This document shows positions 38,316 through 51,661 of a stretch of DNA of 64,000 bases, one piece after another. The position numbers and the translations under genes are program-made. Below the pieces are notes generated by a model. That model searched no databases. It saw nothing but the letters and a program-made list of their open reading frames with translations, and was not told the DNA's origin. The stretch is from Trichoplax sp. H2. Taxonomy: Eukaryota; Placozoa; Uniplacotomia; Trichoplacea. The stretch spans positions 62,001-126,000 of the forward strand of contig NOWV01000043.1 in the NCBI GenBank assembly GCA_003344405.1, given 5' to 3'. How positions within the stretch are numbered: position 1 is the stretch's first letter; each line of letters starts with the position of its first letter.

Positions 38316-40710
38316 CTGTAAAACCCATGCAGCAAGAACTTCACCTAAGAAGTCTGACACACTGAATGCAAGAAATACTGCTAATGGAATAAAGAATTTA
38401 TCTAAAGCATAAAATAAAGTTATAAGATCTGTGACATAATCTTGAACTTATAAGGTTTTATTAAAATAACAATCGCATTTTTTATTTCATTTCTACTGCA
38501 AATAAGGTCTAAGAGCCTAATTAATTTTGTCGTTATAATTCTTAAAAACGTAGCTGAAGATGAATATCTCTTACGAGTAATTTTATAATCAGGAGCAGTT
38601 TGTGATGACTGGACTAAAACTAGTAGAGCTGGATAGATGGTTGCCGTTATAGTAAAAAAGCCAAGAGAACCGACATAGCAACTGGCCAAATCTGCGGTAG
38701 AACCAGCAGACGTAACTATTTAATCAATTCTTAGTAATCCTTTTATTATTACTATTTAATGATTTTGAAATAATGAGAAGGATAAGAAGCAATTCCAATT
38801 TATTATTATCTACTCTGTAAAATTCCAACCTTTTTCCAAATGTTGAGCAAATATTGAAGATTTCCAAAGGTACTGGTTCCTGTTTCCGTTATGACAGCAT
38901 CTTTGGATTATTCGCCAGCGTCTTTTTGTGTTGAATTTATAGCACTTCCTGTTGAGATAAAATTAGTTGAATTAAAGCATCAGCAACACAAGGGACGATG
39001 TCACTATAGTATTTAGTAACGGTATGATGTCAGTAAGAAATGAGCAATCTTACCATATTCTAAATTTTTCATGTAGTATCGTGAAAATTTCTGTAAGATA
39101 CATTTCAGAAATACGAAATCCCTGCTAAGTTTCGTTAAAAAATTAAAATAAATTTCAATATCTCTTAAATAAATATAGTTTATTGACTGAAGGCTTTGAT
39201 AGGCTGATCATCCTTTTAAGAATACTATACGATGAAAAGCAGATAAAAAGGACAGCTACTCCACAGCAAAAGATATCCAAGTGCACTATCGTAAGGATTA
39301 TCGGTAGTTATAATTTACCAGAAATCAACAAGAATAAGCATAAACAAGCTACATCATTGACTAAACCCTATTAATACTATATCGTCAAATAAAGATAGAC
39401 TGAGATAAAGCATTCTTCAATTTCGTAAATAGAAAAAGCAAGCTTACCTGCCAGGGAAATTGAGCTAACCATGGCTGCAAATATGTTTGCAGTAGCCTGA
39501 CGTTGATAAAATACTGATTAATCAGTCATAAAGTTTTTAAATAATCATCATGAGTAAATCTATTCATTTCTCCATCTTATGGCGGAAAATTAGATTTTAT
39601 CGTTCATAAATTCTTTAATGTGCGCAATATTGGTTACTCTTAACCTGTCCAGTAATCACAGTTTGTAAATAATGCCCAGGAAAAACGCCAGCTAATCCGA
39701 ATAAGCTTGCTGTATAAATAGCTGTACCAAAGGCTGATCGTAATAGCAAAGATGGAGAAAGATTGAATATCAGATATAAATGGCATTTGTTACCTTAGTA
39801 AAGGTGAATGGTAATATTGAGATTGTGTCACATTCTGTAATAGTTACATAATTAGTATGTTACTTTCTTTCTGTATATGGTTAAATATCACGATGTTATC
39901 ACGTCATGCGTATATAGATGTAGTTATGGTACTATATTAAGGTTATCTAAATATGTATTCTCATGTTGCCATACTTGGTATGATATTCTATTTGCAATGT
40001 CTAAACTAGGGAAACCTTTCTGTTAGTGATGATCTTGTGACCTACGTCAGTAGATCAAAGGTCACAATAAAGAAAGTATATAAACTCTTTAATTTAACAA
40101 TAAAGTTAGTTCTTCAACTTAATTGCTGGGTCTCCTTGCTGAGTGCAGATCTAGTACTTGTTACAAAATTTGGAAGTTGTAACAGATTGCTATTAGAAAA
40201 AGTACAAGATTATTTTTACCATTCATGACTACTTCCGCGGCTAATGTAACAAAAAACAGTTTCTTTCCCTATCATATGGAAATGAAAATCTAACGTTAAT
40301 CCTCTATTACCGATAGATCATAGCCTCTTTATGGTACCTCAGGCTGTTTAATCACCTAGAAGTAATACTGTATTCTTATAAAATTGGATTATTATAGGAA
40401 ATGCATTTATCATCCAACTTAGAATAGAAGTATTTAAATAATTTCGGCAACGAAAAATGGAGAAATAAATGAAGCAATCGTTATTAAAGATACGACTGTA
40501 TTAATAAAATAAATCTGAACTCTTAAATTTAGAGGTATCAATTTTAACTAGAACTGCGATGAAATAAATAACAAAATCATAACCATTGAAAATGACATTA
40601 AGGGAGTTTTAAGGTGAAATCTGAGACAATCAAGCTACGCTTATAGCGACGCTGCCAATAGCAATAATTAGCCATATTAGCTAAAGTTTAGGTAATATCG
40701 ATCTCTTTAA
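38316..40710 (-). pseudogene. ENT-C, decayed nucleoside-transporter copy
   Basis: Exon-by-exon similarity to ENT-A and ENT-B in the same order, with many lesions. Recognisable exons: about 40612-40710 (degraded), about 40527-40620, 40220-40268, 39645-39733 (intact, FGTAIYTASLFGLAGVFPG), 39448-39496 (intact), about 39220-39320, 39054-39090 (intact, YYMKNLEYG), 38830-38948, 38575-38691 and 38316-38401. The lesions are a TAA in frame at 38908-38910 and a one-base loss in the A-run at 38654-38659. There is a one-base gain near 39275, with no AG acceptor in front of that exon. Exon 40220-40268 is 49 nt where its sisters have 51, and the donor at 40525-40526 reads TT on the coding strand. The two C-terminal exons are missing. 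It cannot encode a full carrier. Confidence 0.85.
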
Positions 40711-41394
40711 CCATGTAAAAGCGATTGATTGCACTTGATGAACTAAATATTTAACAGAATGCTTGGTGTAAAAATCAGTAATTGCAAAGCTAACCCATCA
40801 CTTCTCATTTTTCTCCTTTTAAATATTGACATTAATGTACTGTAGTACTGTCGCTATTTCGGAATTCAAATATTTTCATTTATTCCGTTACAATAAGGAA
40901 AAATTCATCAATCGAAGGATTTAACTTACTAGAACAATTTAAGTTGAATTTTAATAAAATCTAAATTACAGCAAAGGAAAACGTAAAAAACAAAGTCCCA
41001 CTGTGAGCTCAAAATGATAAATGCCGTATGATTGTCAGGTGATTAATTGCTTAGCTAAATAAATCATCGTATAGAGAACATAATAAGAATTAATGTTAAT
41101 ATTTACTTTAGATATAGCACAAATAATGCACCATAAAAAACAACAGAAGAATAAGAGTATTGAAAAGTGTGCTACATGTATTATTAGGAGCTTAGTTGAT
41201 TAATTTTTTGGGGAAGCAAACATTGAAAATCGCGAAATGGCATCTAAATTGCTAACGATTCTTTTATTTACAAGTAATAAATTTTAATTGCCTAAGAATA
41301 AGGATTTATCAACGCTTGTATTTTTTTCTACTCATTATAACTTATCTTGAATGCAATTACTTTATAAAGGAATGTTATTGATGCCCAATTTTAG
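40711..41394. other. intergenic / possible prosaposin first exon
   Basis: No firm exon. A short frame at about 40761-40832 (starts MLGVKISN, with a hydrophobic LLIFLLLNI) could be a signal-peptide exon for the downstream gene, but its donor GTACTG is weak. Confidence 0.25.
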
Positions 41395-44300
41395 TTTGCA
41401 CTTCAAGCTTAAGCGTTGGCAAACAGATTCTTGGTAGTAATTTTTGTACTTGGGGTCCATCTTATTGGTGTCAATCGTTTAAAACTGCGGCCGAATGCGG
41501 TGCAAACTATCATTGTATGCAGCATGTATGGAGTAAAAATCCGGTAAACGAATTTGCTTATTGATTAATTGCTTAATTGATGATGTTATATATGAACTGT
41601 AAAGGAGTTAATATGCAAATTCTTATTACATAATTAATACGTAATTAAGAGTTTTTTACCTGCGAATGGCGGAAATATTAGTTCATGGCTAGAGTTTCAG
41701 TTAATGATTTGACTATATCATTTAATACTTTTAAACGCGACGTAAATTACTTAAGCTCATATAAAAAAACCAATCAGATAAAAATTATGACCTTCTTGAA
41801 CGTCATCTGATTGTATAAGGTATCAGTGTTGTGTTGTATCTTTTATCGTTAAATCATATATAGTAGGGTACCGTCAATATTTTACATCGAAGAAAATATC
41901 CATAAAGGAGCCACTCCTTGGATGTTGCATATAGTATTTTTATATTATGCAAAATAATGACTAGTCAGTACACAGTTTTTACAAAGTCTAATCAGTTTTA
42001 GTATTGCTGGCAATATTGATGGAGATAGAAGTATCCTTATTTCTGGGATGATTTCCTTAAATTCATTGACGAGCATCAGTTGGGCTACTCACCAGAATTC
42101 ATGATCACCCAAATTTTTAATTACCAGAGTAAGGACATTTACTAGCTTAAGCGCCCTAGGAATGAATATTAATTACTATATCAAGTAAGTGTAAAATCAC
42201 TTAACAAGTTCTCGCTAGGTTAATTAACGATGGTAGTATTTATTGGAATCAATTTTCTCACTCTTTTACTTAGTTAATATCCATGCTTATCTAAGTAGTC
42301 ACTAGAGATCGTGATCGTTATTAATACCCCCCAAAATATCAACGGTTTTCATTACAGAAAGTAATTCATTTTATGATATTCACTGATAAGGAGAGTAAGT
42401 CCTTTTTATGGTGTGGTTTTAGCGAGACCATCCTTCTGGATATTGCATCTTCGATATAGCTTACCGTCCACTATTAGAGATAAAAAATTAAGAATTCTAT
42501 CTGAATCTACTATATTTAAACATCGATATCCAAGAAGCAAATTAATGTCATAAAATCCAGGAAAGATTCTTTCTATTTTATTACTGATAGGATGGGTTAT
42601 TCTATATCACAGAAGTACATTCTTTTTAGTTCAATTTTTTATCAAAATTATCAATTTAAAGCTAAGATTACAACTACTTTATCATTTGTGAAGCCAGAAA
42701 ATGTATTACCGTTAAATATCTACAACTGGAGCAAATATCGTCTCTAAATAGAATGAAGTTACAGACTTTAATTGATATAACATGGCTACTGGCAAGCTCA
42801 TATTCTATCTACTTTATTGTAGTCTATCTCTTAATTTTATGGTTTTTGCACGATTATGACTTTTTGAAAATATTTTTATAGGAGTTAATTTTTTATTTAT
42901 TATAATTTATTATTTGTTGCTATTAATGAATAACATATTTAAGATAGAGCACAATGAACAATATTACCTTTAATTAGGCCATTTTAATTGACGTAATATT
43001 GCTTTACGTGTATGTTTACAATATGCGTATGAACCAGGTAAATAAACACGAAGGAAAATAATGCATGCTAACGTAAACACCTCGGGTCGATGTAATTTAG
43101 ATGAAATAATGGAGTATTTTTTTCTAATATTTGTACAATATAACAAAATCTCGTTGATATGAATGCGCCATCTTTACTCTATAGTAGATTTGATAGGCAT
43201 TCAATTCAAGGTAATTAGCGTTGCGTATATGTACATTATAGTAATCGATTCTTTTACTTTTATTAAAATGGCAGCAAGGATTTTGTGGCGGTTTTCTCTG
43301 CGATACTTGCGAAGAGCTTGTCAAGGAAGCTATCGATACTGGCAAACTCAAGGTTTCTTACTTCTTTACTAGTATATTTATTATGGTAAAAATTATAAAT
43401 TATAATGTTATATTTTTATTTATATTCAGACTGAGATCAAAGATTTCTTGGTAAACTTTTGTAAGAATGATGTCTCAGATCTCTCTACAACGGTAAGATA
43501 TCTAAATATGAACGGATATATTCGATGTTAGGTCTAATTTTAATCTTTCTTGATAACTATCTAACCCTTGATTAATTGTTATCATCCCACGCTGTATACG
43601 TGTAAATGATCAGTAAGCGCTCTTTTAATATGTATTTTTAATTCTAGTGCCAGTATATTGCAAATCATGATTTAATGCCGTTTTTGGACAAATTTCTGGA
43701 TTCAACTGTTAGTAATATTGATTATTTTCTAAGTATTCTTTCAATTTTAAGAAAACTTAAGCCGAAAAATAGAGCTATAAACTATAATTCTAGTCGTATA
43801 CAACAAATCTAAATCGAATTCTGTTCTAGTAATTGATGGAATGGAATATAATCTATGCATTACTAGTAATAGTTCAGCATATCTTCTGTTCTAGTCATAA
43901 TACATTGAAATATGAGTATGGTTTTGCACTCATTTTCTCTTTATAAGGCGCCCCAAAAAATATGTTCATTATTTGACATGTGCTCATCGACAAGTTCAAC
44001 GGTAGATAAACTTAAAGAAATTCTTGCTCCTGGCATTGTCCAAAATGTCCTCAATCATGATACGATTAAAGACAGTTTAGCTCCTGGTGTAGTGAGAAAG
44101 CCGAACTTACATACTATAACCGAAAAGATACAAACAAATAAAGAGGTAAAAATACCTTACCCTGATCTCTAATTTAAGAATTAGTACTATTATTGGGAGT
44201 ACAAATCTTAGGGTTACTTAAACTATTTCTATGACGTAAAATTTAGGATTCTCTAAGCTGCATTGTATGTTCCGTGTTAGTGGGAAAAATTGATTCTGCA

Positions 44301-46089
44301 ATTGGAAATCAAAAGACAGAGGTAAATATCTACCAGTATATATTGTAATAATTTATTCCTTGTCTGCTGGCTATCTTGATAAGCTATGGATTATAGCGAG
44401 GTATCAGCTAATACAATAGCATCGCTTTTCATTTCATAATAAGTCAATGCCATAGGGAACTCCAATGAAGCTTGATATTATCTTGTAGGATAAGATTGTT
44501 GCTGAAACCGACCGCTTCTGTAAATATCTTCCACAAAGATTGAGTAAAGAGGTGAGTGTGCCAAGCTTTACATTATTAATCTTATCTGCATGACTAGAAT
44601 TTCAGTCTGCTTTGATTTCTCGATTTCTTCTCAAAAAATAATTTACAAAAATTTTTCTAGTGCCTTTGAGCTTAGTTACTGAAATAAGTTTATTTTCATT
44701 TCATCTACACTACATATAGGTAACAGTACCATAGTAAATATAGCGCTATAAAGCGGCATAATACTAATGATATATATGCTGGATACACGAAAATAAATAC
44801 ATATTCCTCACATAATGATTATTAATTTATATGCAAATTTGATAATCATCGAAAATGCAATAAAGTGGATTTAGCTAATCAGCCTTCATGTGGCCGCCAT
44901 TGCCATCATAATTATACCTTATTAAGTGCATAATCTATACTTACACGAGATAATCTAAATTCTTCATGTTATACAGTTAAAATATAGTATTAGACCAATT
45001 CAATCATTCTATCGCTAGTATCGATGTAATTTTATCTATTATATCATCTAGTGCCAAAGCTATGTCAATCAATTTGGTCCTCCAATTTTACAAGCTTTGC
45101 TGCAATATTTACCAGCTAAACAAGTATGCGCTTATTACATTAATGCATGTCCAAAGTCGACACTCGGCAACTACGGTAAGTCGATTTAAGCATACAAGCG
45201 CTGTTCAAGCATCGAGTTTGCTGAATATCAATACGTAATACTAATCTAAAGATAATTGAATTAGGCGTTGAATTAATTACTCCAACTAAACTTGCATCAA
45301 GTTTTTGCGTTGCCTGCGAAGTAGCTGTTCGAATGGTGGAACAACTTATGAAGATCAACAAAACTGAGGCATGTATAATCAACATATAGGGCTCGTAAGA
45401 GGGCTGCTTCAGCAAAGCAACTACGTAGACATTTTTGCAATATGAAATACTAATATTGGCTATATTTGTATAAATAACTAGAATGAAATACTTAATGGCT
45501 TTAAAGTACTTTGTAATACCAAAGTACCTGCTGGAGAATTACGACAGGCAGTAAGATCTCAGTAGCATTATTATAAAACTGCCATCACTTCTTAAGGAAT
45601 CTAAGTATCCTTTTTGATCACTATTAAATCTTAGTGTAAAGAAAGCTTGGCAAATGTCAAGTTAATATTCCAAATGCTTAATTCCGATATTTCTCCTTCT
45701 AAAGCATGCCAGGTAATTAAACTTTATCATACATAAAATAGAAAACAGTTCATTTTAGATACATATCTCTACTGACACTCTTGAACTTTGCTTTAGTTCT
45801 TGAGTTTATGCAAAGAGTCTGAAATGGCTCCTAAAACATTGAATGTTTGTCGTCTTGGTCCTAACCTTTGGTGTGGAACTAAAATGACAGCCCAGATGTG
45901 CAAGGTTTGTTACATCAACGTATAACAAGAGAAAATTATTTCAATTATGTTACGCCGACAGATAGGCAATAAATTTTAATAGTTAACTGACTTATTAGCT
46001 AAATTCAGAAAACAATCAAATTAACCATGCTATCTTTGTTCTTTTATCTTCGTAATATACAGAAACAGCATTATTGCGGTTATCAGTGA
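41395..46089 (+). CDS. prosaposin-like precursor (SapA - 3 SapB - SapA)
   Basis: Secreted/lysosomal precursor that would be cut into saposins, small disulfide-bonded proteins that help degrade sphingolipids. Exons: 41395-41543, 43275-43352, 43430-43492, 43648-43707, 43948-44145, 44247-44321, 44489-44551, 45052-45175, 45265-45368, 45482-45550, 45635-45712, 45797-45904, 46063-46089, stop TGA at 46087-46089. About 397 aa are visible and the signal-peptide exon is not resolved. The N-terminal SapA motif is CTWGPSYWC..TAAECGA..HC. Three SapB domains each have six cysteines: CGGFLCDTC to ICSLFDMC, SCIVC to YYINAC, and FCVAC to FLSLC. The C-terminal SapA has GPNLWC..TAQMC. Exon 45265-45368 ends at a GC donor (GCATGT). 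The first exon could instead start at 41420 (ILG), in phase 0. Confidence 0.88.
41544..43274 (+). other. long intron of the prosaposin-like gene
   Basis: 1.7 kb between the first SapA exon and the first SapB exon. No further cysteine-pattern exon was found on the plus strand, though one could be missed. Confidence 0.45.
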
Positions 46090-47492
46090 AGAGCTTATGG
46101 TTCGGAATATATTTAGCAAACCGATATTGCCTATATCTTGCATTCTTTAGAAACAGGGTTAAACTGCTTTGTTGTAGTTTTAACGGCATAAATTACTGGT
46201 GTTTTGTTGAAATATAATGCTTCATTGTCACCATTGTTGAGATAAGCATAGATTTGATAGTATAAAATAAACTTACAGACTAAACCAAGCATAGATACGA
46301 TAGTAAAAAATGAATTTATACACTAAACTATGGGAAAAATAAATGGCATGTATTCTATCTTGCAATAGTTTATGCGTAACTTTAAATATTATAAACTATT
46401 GCAAGTATTATCGTAAGGTAGATATCTAGTTTGTGATTTAGATGATATATTTCTAAATTGCTCTAACTATATCCCAGATTAAAAAGGTGGAAATAGAAGA
46501 CTATTTCTTTCATTGAAACTGATGCATAACCTCAACAGTTGTATTAATTTCGTTAATAGGTATCATCGGCAGCACTTAGTTTACATTATTTCTTATGATT
46601 AATGAGAAAAACTAATTGGAAGGGAAAAAACCTCGCATTCTTTTTTATTTTTCTGTAATTTTCAGTATTAAAAATAGTAATTCTGTTATCATAAAACTGG
46701 TTCTTGACTTAAATTTGAGATAATTTATATTTCAGTAACCCTCAGCGAAACAGTACAGACGTCTGTTTCTCCTTATAGCTAATAAATTCTAAAGATCCGT
46801 TATTTCCTTGATTAGCATGAAAAATGTCTAGTAGTACTCTAGAATCCGTCGAAAATTGGTAACATGATAAAGCATTGCAAAAATTAATGGCTACCTTACG
46901 TTCTATTCAAGCATTATGCTCTACTCATCATTTCACTCTCCTACTACTGTATCAATGAACATAATATTAATTTGAACATCTTGAAGCTGAGATAATTTAT
47001 TACTTAAATTGCTCTCGTATAAAACGGTCGAAAGATGGCAATAAACGGCCGTTTGATCACAGTTAATAAATGAGCTATCAAAAGTTGAGGCAATGTGTGA
47101 TAATTTATTTCATGAACAACGCCTAGAGAAGTAGTTTGAAAGGCTTCGTATGATATTTTTGCTTTGCTTTTATTCTGTAATAATTATCTTAGGCTACAAT
47201 CTAGTGATGGATATTGGATGATTCATCCAATAGCTTCTTCACATCATAATGCTAAACCCACAATTATTTTAAGCAATATAAGATAGTTTAGCATGTGAAA
47301 TTACATAAGGAAGGTTAAATTAGATTTGATAATATCTTTTAATCTTAAATCTAAAGTTTTTGATAATGAGCTTAGATAACTATTGATAGGATTGTTTATA
47401 GAATAGGCTAATAAGTGATATAATATCAACTATATTTGAAATACTTTCAGTTATCAATCATATAGACGATAATTATGTTCAGGATATACCAT
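46090..47492. other. intergenic, convergent prosaposin/MT-2 ends
   Basis: AT-rich sequence with no supported exon, RNA gene or repeat. Confidence 0.4.
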
Positions 47493-49850
47493 TTACGGTT
47501 TACGCCATTGTAGTAAAAATACTGGAAAGCGATATTCAATAACATCAGCTCCGGTAGTCTCCATTAAAGCCTCTTGTAATCTATGACAAGAAATTATAGA
47601 ATTATTCATAGTGATAGTTTCATTATCATAAAACACTACGTCCCTATTAGCTATATCAATATTAGATTTCAATCAGCTATTTATTCTAAATATAATTCCA
47701 ATAATTAGTAACTACATGCCATAACTTATTTATCAAGGCATTAATGTTGGAATAAGGATGGTTTCTAATCAACTGTTTCTTCTGAACGTAATCTTAATAG
47801 CTAGTAAATACATGATATATCTTATTCATTAAGGCATTAAAGATGGAATTCGGACAGTTTTCAATCAACCGTTTCTTCTGAATGTAATCCTAATAACTAG
47901 TAACTACATGCCACATTTTATTCATCAAGGTATCAAAGTTGGGATAAGGATACTTCTTTTAATAGACTTTTCTTACTTTACTCTTAATTCTGGCAATGGA
48001 TCAGTAGTAGCATCTTGTAAAAGTCGATGATATGTAGCCCATGATTTAATAAAATTGATAAAATCCTTTAGAGACATACTGCCAGTCATGGACATAGATT
48101 CATTCCTATTGCAGTTTTAAAGTTATTAAATTGAAAATGCATAAATATTATCAGCTGAAGACTCTATTGTATAAAATCTTTATAGCCATAAATCTACCAT
48201 GAATCTGCTCTAGCTTTCACTTTAATTTGAATTTTCGTATAGGTTAAAACTGTTAGCTAATACTAATTGCGTAAATAGGCTATATGGTAGATTGATTTTT
48301 TACTATGCTGTTCCAAATGTAAGTCAGCAACAACATTGATCTTACTATAAACTGCTACGGTTTTGGCTCTAACACACTGAAAGATAAAGTAATAGGATAG
48401 AGAAATTGCAGAAAATATCATACTTGGTGTGATCACAGTAAGGTAGAATAACATGGCCATAAGCAGTGTCGTTATACCATTTCTTGACAAAATAATCTCG
48501 CAAAGTCACGTTAATAAACTATAAAGTAAAATAGAGTAAGAGATAAACGTACAAAGTTAGAATCAATAAAATGAATTTTTAAAACAGAAGCTGTCTCAAG
48601 ATATGGTCAAAGTATTTAATTTGAAATATAAGAAAAGCTTTGCTAGCTGTCAATAGATTTGCACAGCTATAGTTGCGGTAGATTTAAAATAAAGTTTGCT
48701 ACATAAGGATGATCTAAAATGAAATTAATAGAAATATCTAATGGTCAATAATCTTTACGCAGATTTGACATCCATATGCTCACTTAAAGGTATGCTAAGA
48801 AGTTGTTGCAATACGAAATTTGATCCGTTGAAGCGATTGAAATAACAAGCTTTGAAGTTTTTGATAGTAAGACTATACTCAAGCAACTAGAGCCAGCTGA
48901 GTTATACTTATAATTTTATAAAAGAAAGTAGCAATATGGCTATAGTGATACTGATGAACAGAGTAACAAATTTCACAGCAGGCTAATAAATTATCAGTTA
49001 AAAGGTTTGTCACGCTAATAAATTTCTAGATCAAATCTGAACGTGCTATAATGTAGAATGCTTGGAAAGAAATAGTGTGCCAATTTAGATGCCGTTAGTG
49101 GCTCAATTTAGAAGGCCGATAATCTTTTATCTTAAGGCTAATTTATAAGTCTTCGTAAGTTATCATAACACAATAATTTAAGAGTGATCAGGAATAGATA
49201 GGAACTGATTGCAATTTTAGGTGTCATAACGAAATTCTGCAGTAGTCTTTTAAGTGGTAAAAATATTGATTGAACTATTGTATAACACATGGAAATTATT
49301 CACTCTGAATATTTTCGTAGACGCTGATGAATACTGGCCGAAAATCTAGCGTTTCCAAACTTACATGACTTAATAGTTGGTTAGCTTTGTCACAATTAGA
49401 AATGGAGCAAACTTTATATGAGTATAAAGCTAGACACCCTGTTCCGGGTTTTAGAACACGCTCTACTTCAGCGAAGAATTTTTCTTCATCCAAGCAATGT
49501 AGCGCTTGTGCACAAGTTACTAGGTCGACACTATTATCATCGCAAGGCAATTCATATGCTGAACCAGTTTGGAATTGTACATTATGGGTCTGGTTGATGA
49601 TTTTAGCTTCTGTAATTTGAGCATGGCTGTAATCGAGTCCGATAACTTGTTTAAAATATTTACCAAGCGGTTGTGTACATAGTCCTGGTCCGCATGCAAC
49701 ATCGACAGCAAGGTTCCAAGAAGATTTTTTGGCATATTGATGAATATAGCTTAAAATTTCTTCATAAATTTGATTTGGATAAGTTGGCCTAAATTTAGAG
49801 TAGTTTTGCGAAACCCCTGGGATATTGAAGTAGGTTGAATAAGAAGTCAT
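47493..49850 (-). CDS. class I SAM-dependent methyltransferase MT-2
   Basis: Paralogue of MT-1 with the same four-exon structure and identical exon lengths (486, 95, 129, 88 nt): 49365-49850, 48424-48518, 47977-48105, 47493-47580, for 265 aa. It starts with PGVSQNYSKFRPTYP. Motif I is DVACGPG, motif II lies in GLDYSHAQI and the post-II motif is VDLVTCAQALHCLDEEKF. The C-terminal half reads FVKKWYNDTAYGHVILPY, KDFINFIKSWATYHRLL and a last strand FPVFLLQWRKP. The open reading frame runs on past the true donor at 49363-49364. All catalytic-fold motifs are intact, so it is probably active; the substrate is unknown. It lies head-to-head with ENT-D, repeating the MT-1/ENT-B arrangement. Confidence 0.92.
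47700..47960. repeat. tandem repeat in MT-2 intron 3
   Basis: About two and a half units of roughly 95 bp. Each begins near a form of TAACTAGTAACTACATGCCA and contains ATTCATCAAGGCATTAA plus GTTTCTTCTGAATGTAATCC. Positions of the repeated start are about 47703, 47800 and 47891. Not seen in the MT-1 intron, so it arose after the gene duplication. Confidence 0.7.
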
Positions 49851-50862
49851 TTCTTAAGTCATCTAATGGCGAATTTCAAGAAAAATGATGTCGCTGGTAA
49901 TGGCGTTATTTATCAATGACTAAAACGCCATTATGCTAACTTTTCCATTGAGAAGTGCGGAAATGCAAAGGAGATTAGTATAATAAGATGTGATTGGCTA
50001 ATCATAAAATAGATTATGCTTCTTTTCAATTGCAATAATCTATTTAAGGTTAGGAAGAGATCGAAAATAATATTGCATTGAGTTATTGAAAGCATTATGC
50101 TTGATACCTTAGAGTCTCTGGTATACTTCATGAACTTAGTGAGCAACAAGTATAGTTAGGAAGGTAATAATGTTATCCATATGTTATTATCCCCAGATTA
50201 GCATAATTCCATCTTATTTCGATTAAGAAATGCCTTTGTGCAATATCAGTATCTCAGGCAAGTTAAAGTTATAGTATATACTGTACGTATTTGTTACAAT
50301 TTGATCATTCATTCTAAGCATGTATATCGGCTACCTTGCTGTGGAGCTGATTGACAACTTATTTCTCTATCTAAAATACTAGAATAATCATGAATAATTC
50401 TATATTTTGAAATTCCTACTTTTTAAATAAAAAAATTTAAATAAAGTTTAAATGTGTAATGAAATGAAAAGTGTAGAGATCAAGCTACAAAACTTTAACA
50501 AACTATGATTCTACTTTCGTTGCACTCTGTTCGACTTAACGCTAATACTTTGACACCAAATAAAATTTAGGGGAAATAACCGAACAAAAATGGAGAGAAG
50601 TATAAACCGAACAACCTTATAAATACTTAGCTTTAAGTATTATTAAAATAAATGACAGACTTAAAAACTATCAACGACCAAACAACCTTTCAAAAAGAAG
50701 AACGTTTTAACTTACAACAAATTCGACCCCGAAGGCCTTTTAAATTCAACAAGTTCTTCAAATAAAATCTTCTTCTACTCTCTCTTTCAATTTTCTAATT
50801 GCACTATCATTTATAGGCTTCGTAGAGCCCGTCTGAGGTATTTAAAACTAAACATTTGCTAA
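49851..50862. other. MT-2 upstream region to the first assembly gap
   Basis: No supported exon. 50252-50454 is repeated after the gap at 50883-51085 (see that repeat). 50455-50862 is unique and begins TGTAATGAAATG; it has no coding capacity. Confidence 0.4.
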
Positions 50863-51085
50863 NNNNNNNNNNNNNNNNNNNNTCTCAGGCAAGTTAAAGT
50901 TATAGTATATACTGTATGTATTTGTTACAATTTGATCATTTATTCTAAGCATGTATATCGGTTACCTTGCTGTGGAGCTGATTAACAACTTATTTCTCTA
51001 TCTAAAATACTAGAATAATCATGAATAATTCTATATTTTGAAATTCCTACTTTTTAAATAAAAAAATTTAAATAAAGTTTAAATG
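50252..51085 (+). repeat. 203-bp direct repeat flanking an N gap
   Basis: 50252-50454 and 50883-51085 are nearly identical, with a few substitutions, in direct orientation. They run from TCTCAGGCAAGTTAAAG to AATAAAGTTTAAATG. Twenty N lie at 50863-50882. The second copy begins exactly at the gap edge, which points to allelic or overlapping contigs placed end to end, more than to a true duplication. Confidence 0.8.
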
Positions 51086-51106
51086 AAAGCGACAGTAACA
51101 CAATGG

Positions 51107-51656
51107 TGTGATATATACCGATCACGAAATTCCAAATTTTAGAAAATAAGGGCTTTATTGAATCTTATACAAAGATTAACTACACACAGCTCTACTCTAC
51201 CCGAATACTACTACTAAAGACTTCTAGAACTAACAGAATAATCTAAAGTTGCACGCTTTATATACTCTTCGTAGCATTCGCAGCTACAATCCGTATGGCA
51301 ACCTTTTACCTTATTTTACACATAGTAAATTATTCTAAGTAACACAATTCTACTGTGGACCATCATTAATCCGATATGGATACGACTACAGTATTTACGT
51401 AGACATTATTCACACCAGCCAAAGTACAATGAATTAACCATATCCTAATATATGATTTACAGTTCTATTTTTACATATAACCTTATTAGTAACTCAACAC
51501 CTTACTGTATGTAGTAGTCATCTGTACTCTAGCATAGAGTCTATACCACTACAGTCTATAGTTATAGCTACCAAATATCTCTTAAGATAAATATCTACCG
51601 TACATTATACTAAACATGGCTAACAGTTTACAATCACAATAGTAAGTTACATTACT
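51107..51656 (-). mobile_element. solo LTR, copy 2, with 5-bp target-site duplication
   Basis: 550 bp flanked on both sides by AATGG (51102-51106 and 51657-51661). On the minus strand it ends in TCACA. It contains a TATA-box stretch, then an AATAAA signal about 110 bp downstream, the usual layout of an LTR promoter and poly(A) site. No internal gag-pol sequence lies next to it, so it is a solo LTR left by recombination. A 5-bp duplication fits a Ty3/gypsy or Pao-type element, but the class cannot be settled without the internal region. Confidence 0.85.
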
Positions 51657-51661
51657 AATGG

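Noticed and set aside
49387-49735. Open frames in other frames within MT-2 exon 1
   Set aside because: Shadows of the methyltransferase coding sequence.
50455-50862. Possible further LTR starting TGTAATGAAATG
   Set aside because: Only the first few bases resemble the LTR start; the rest does not match the family and the gap hides the other end.
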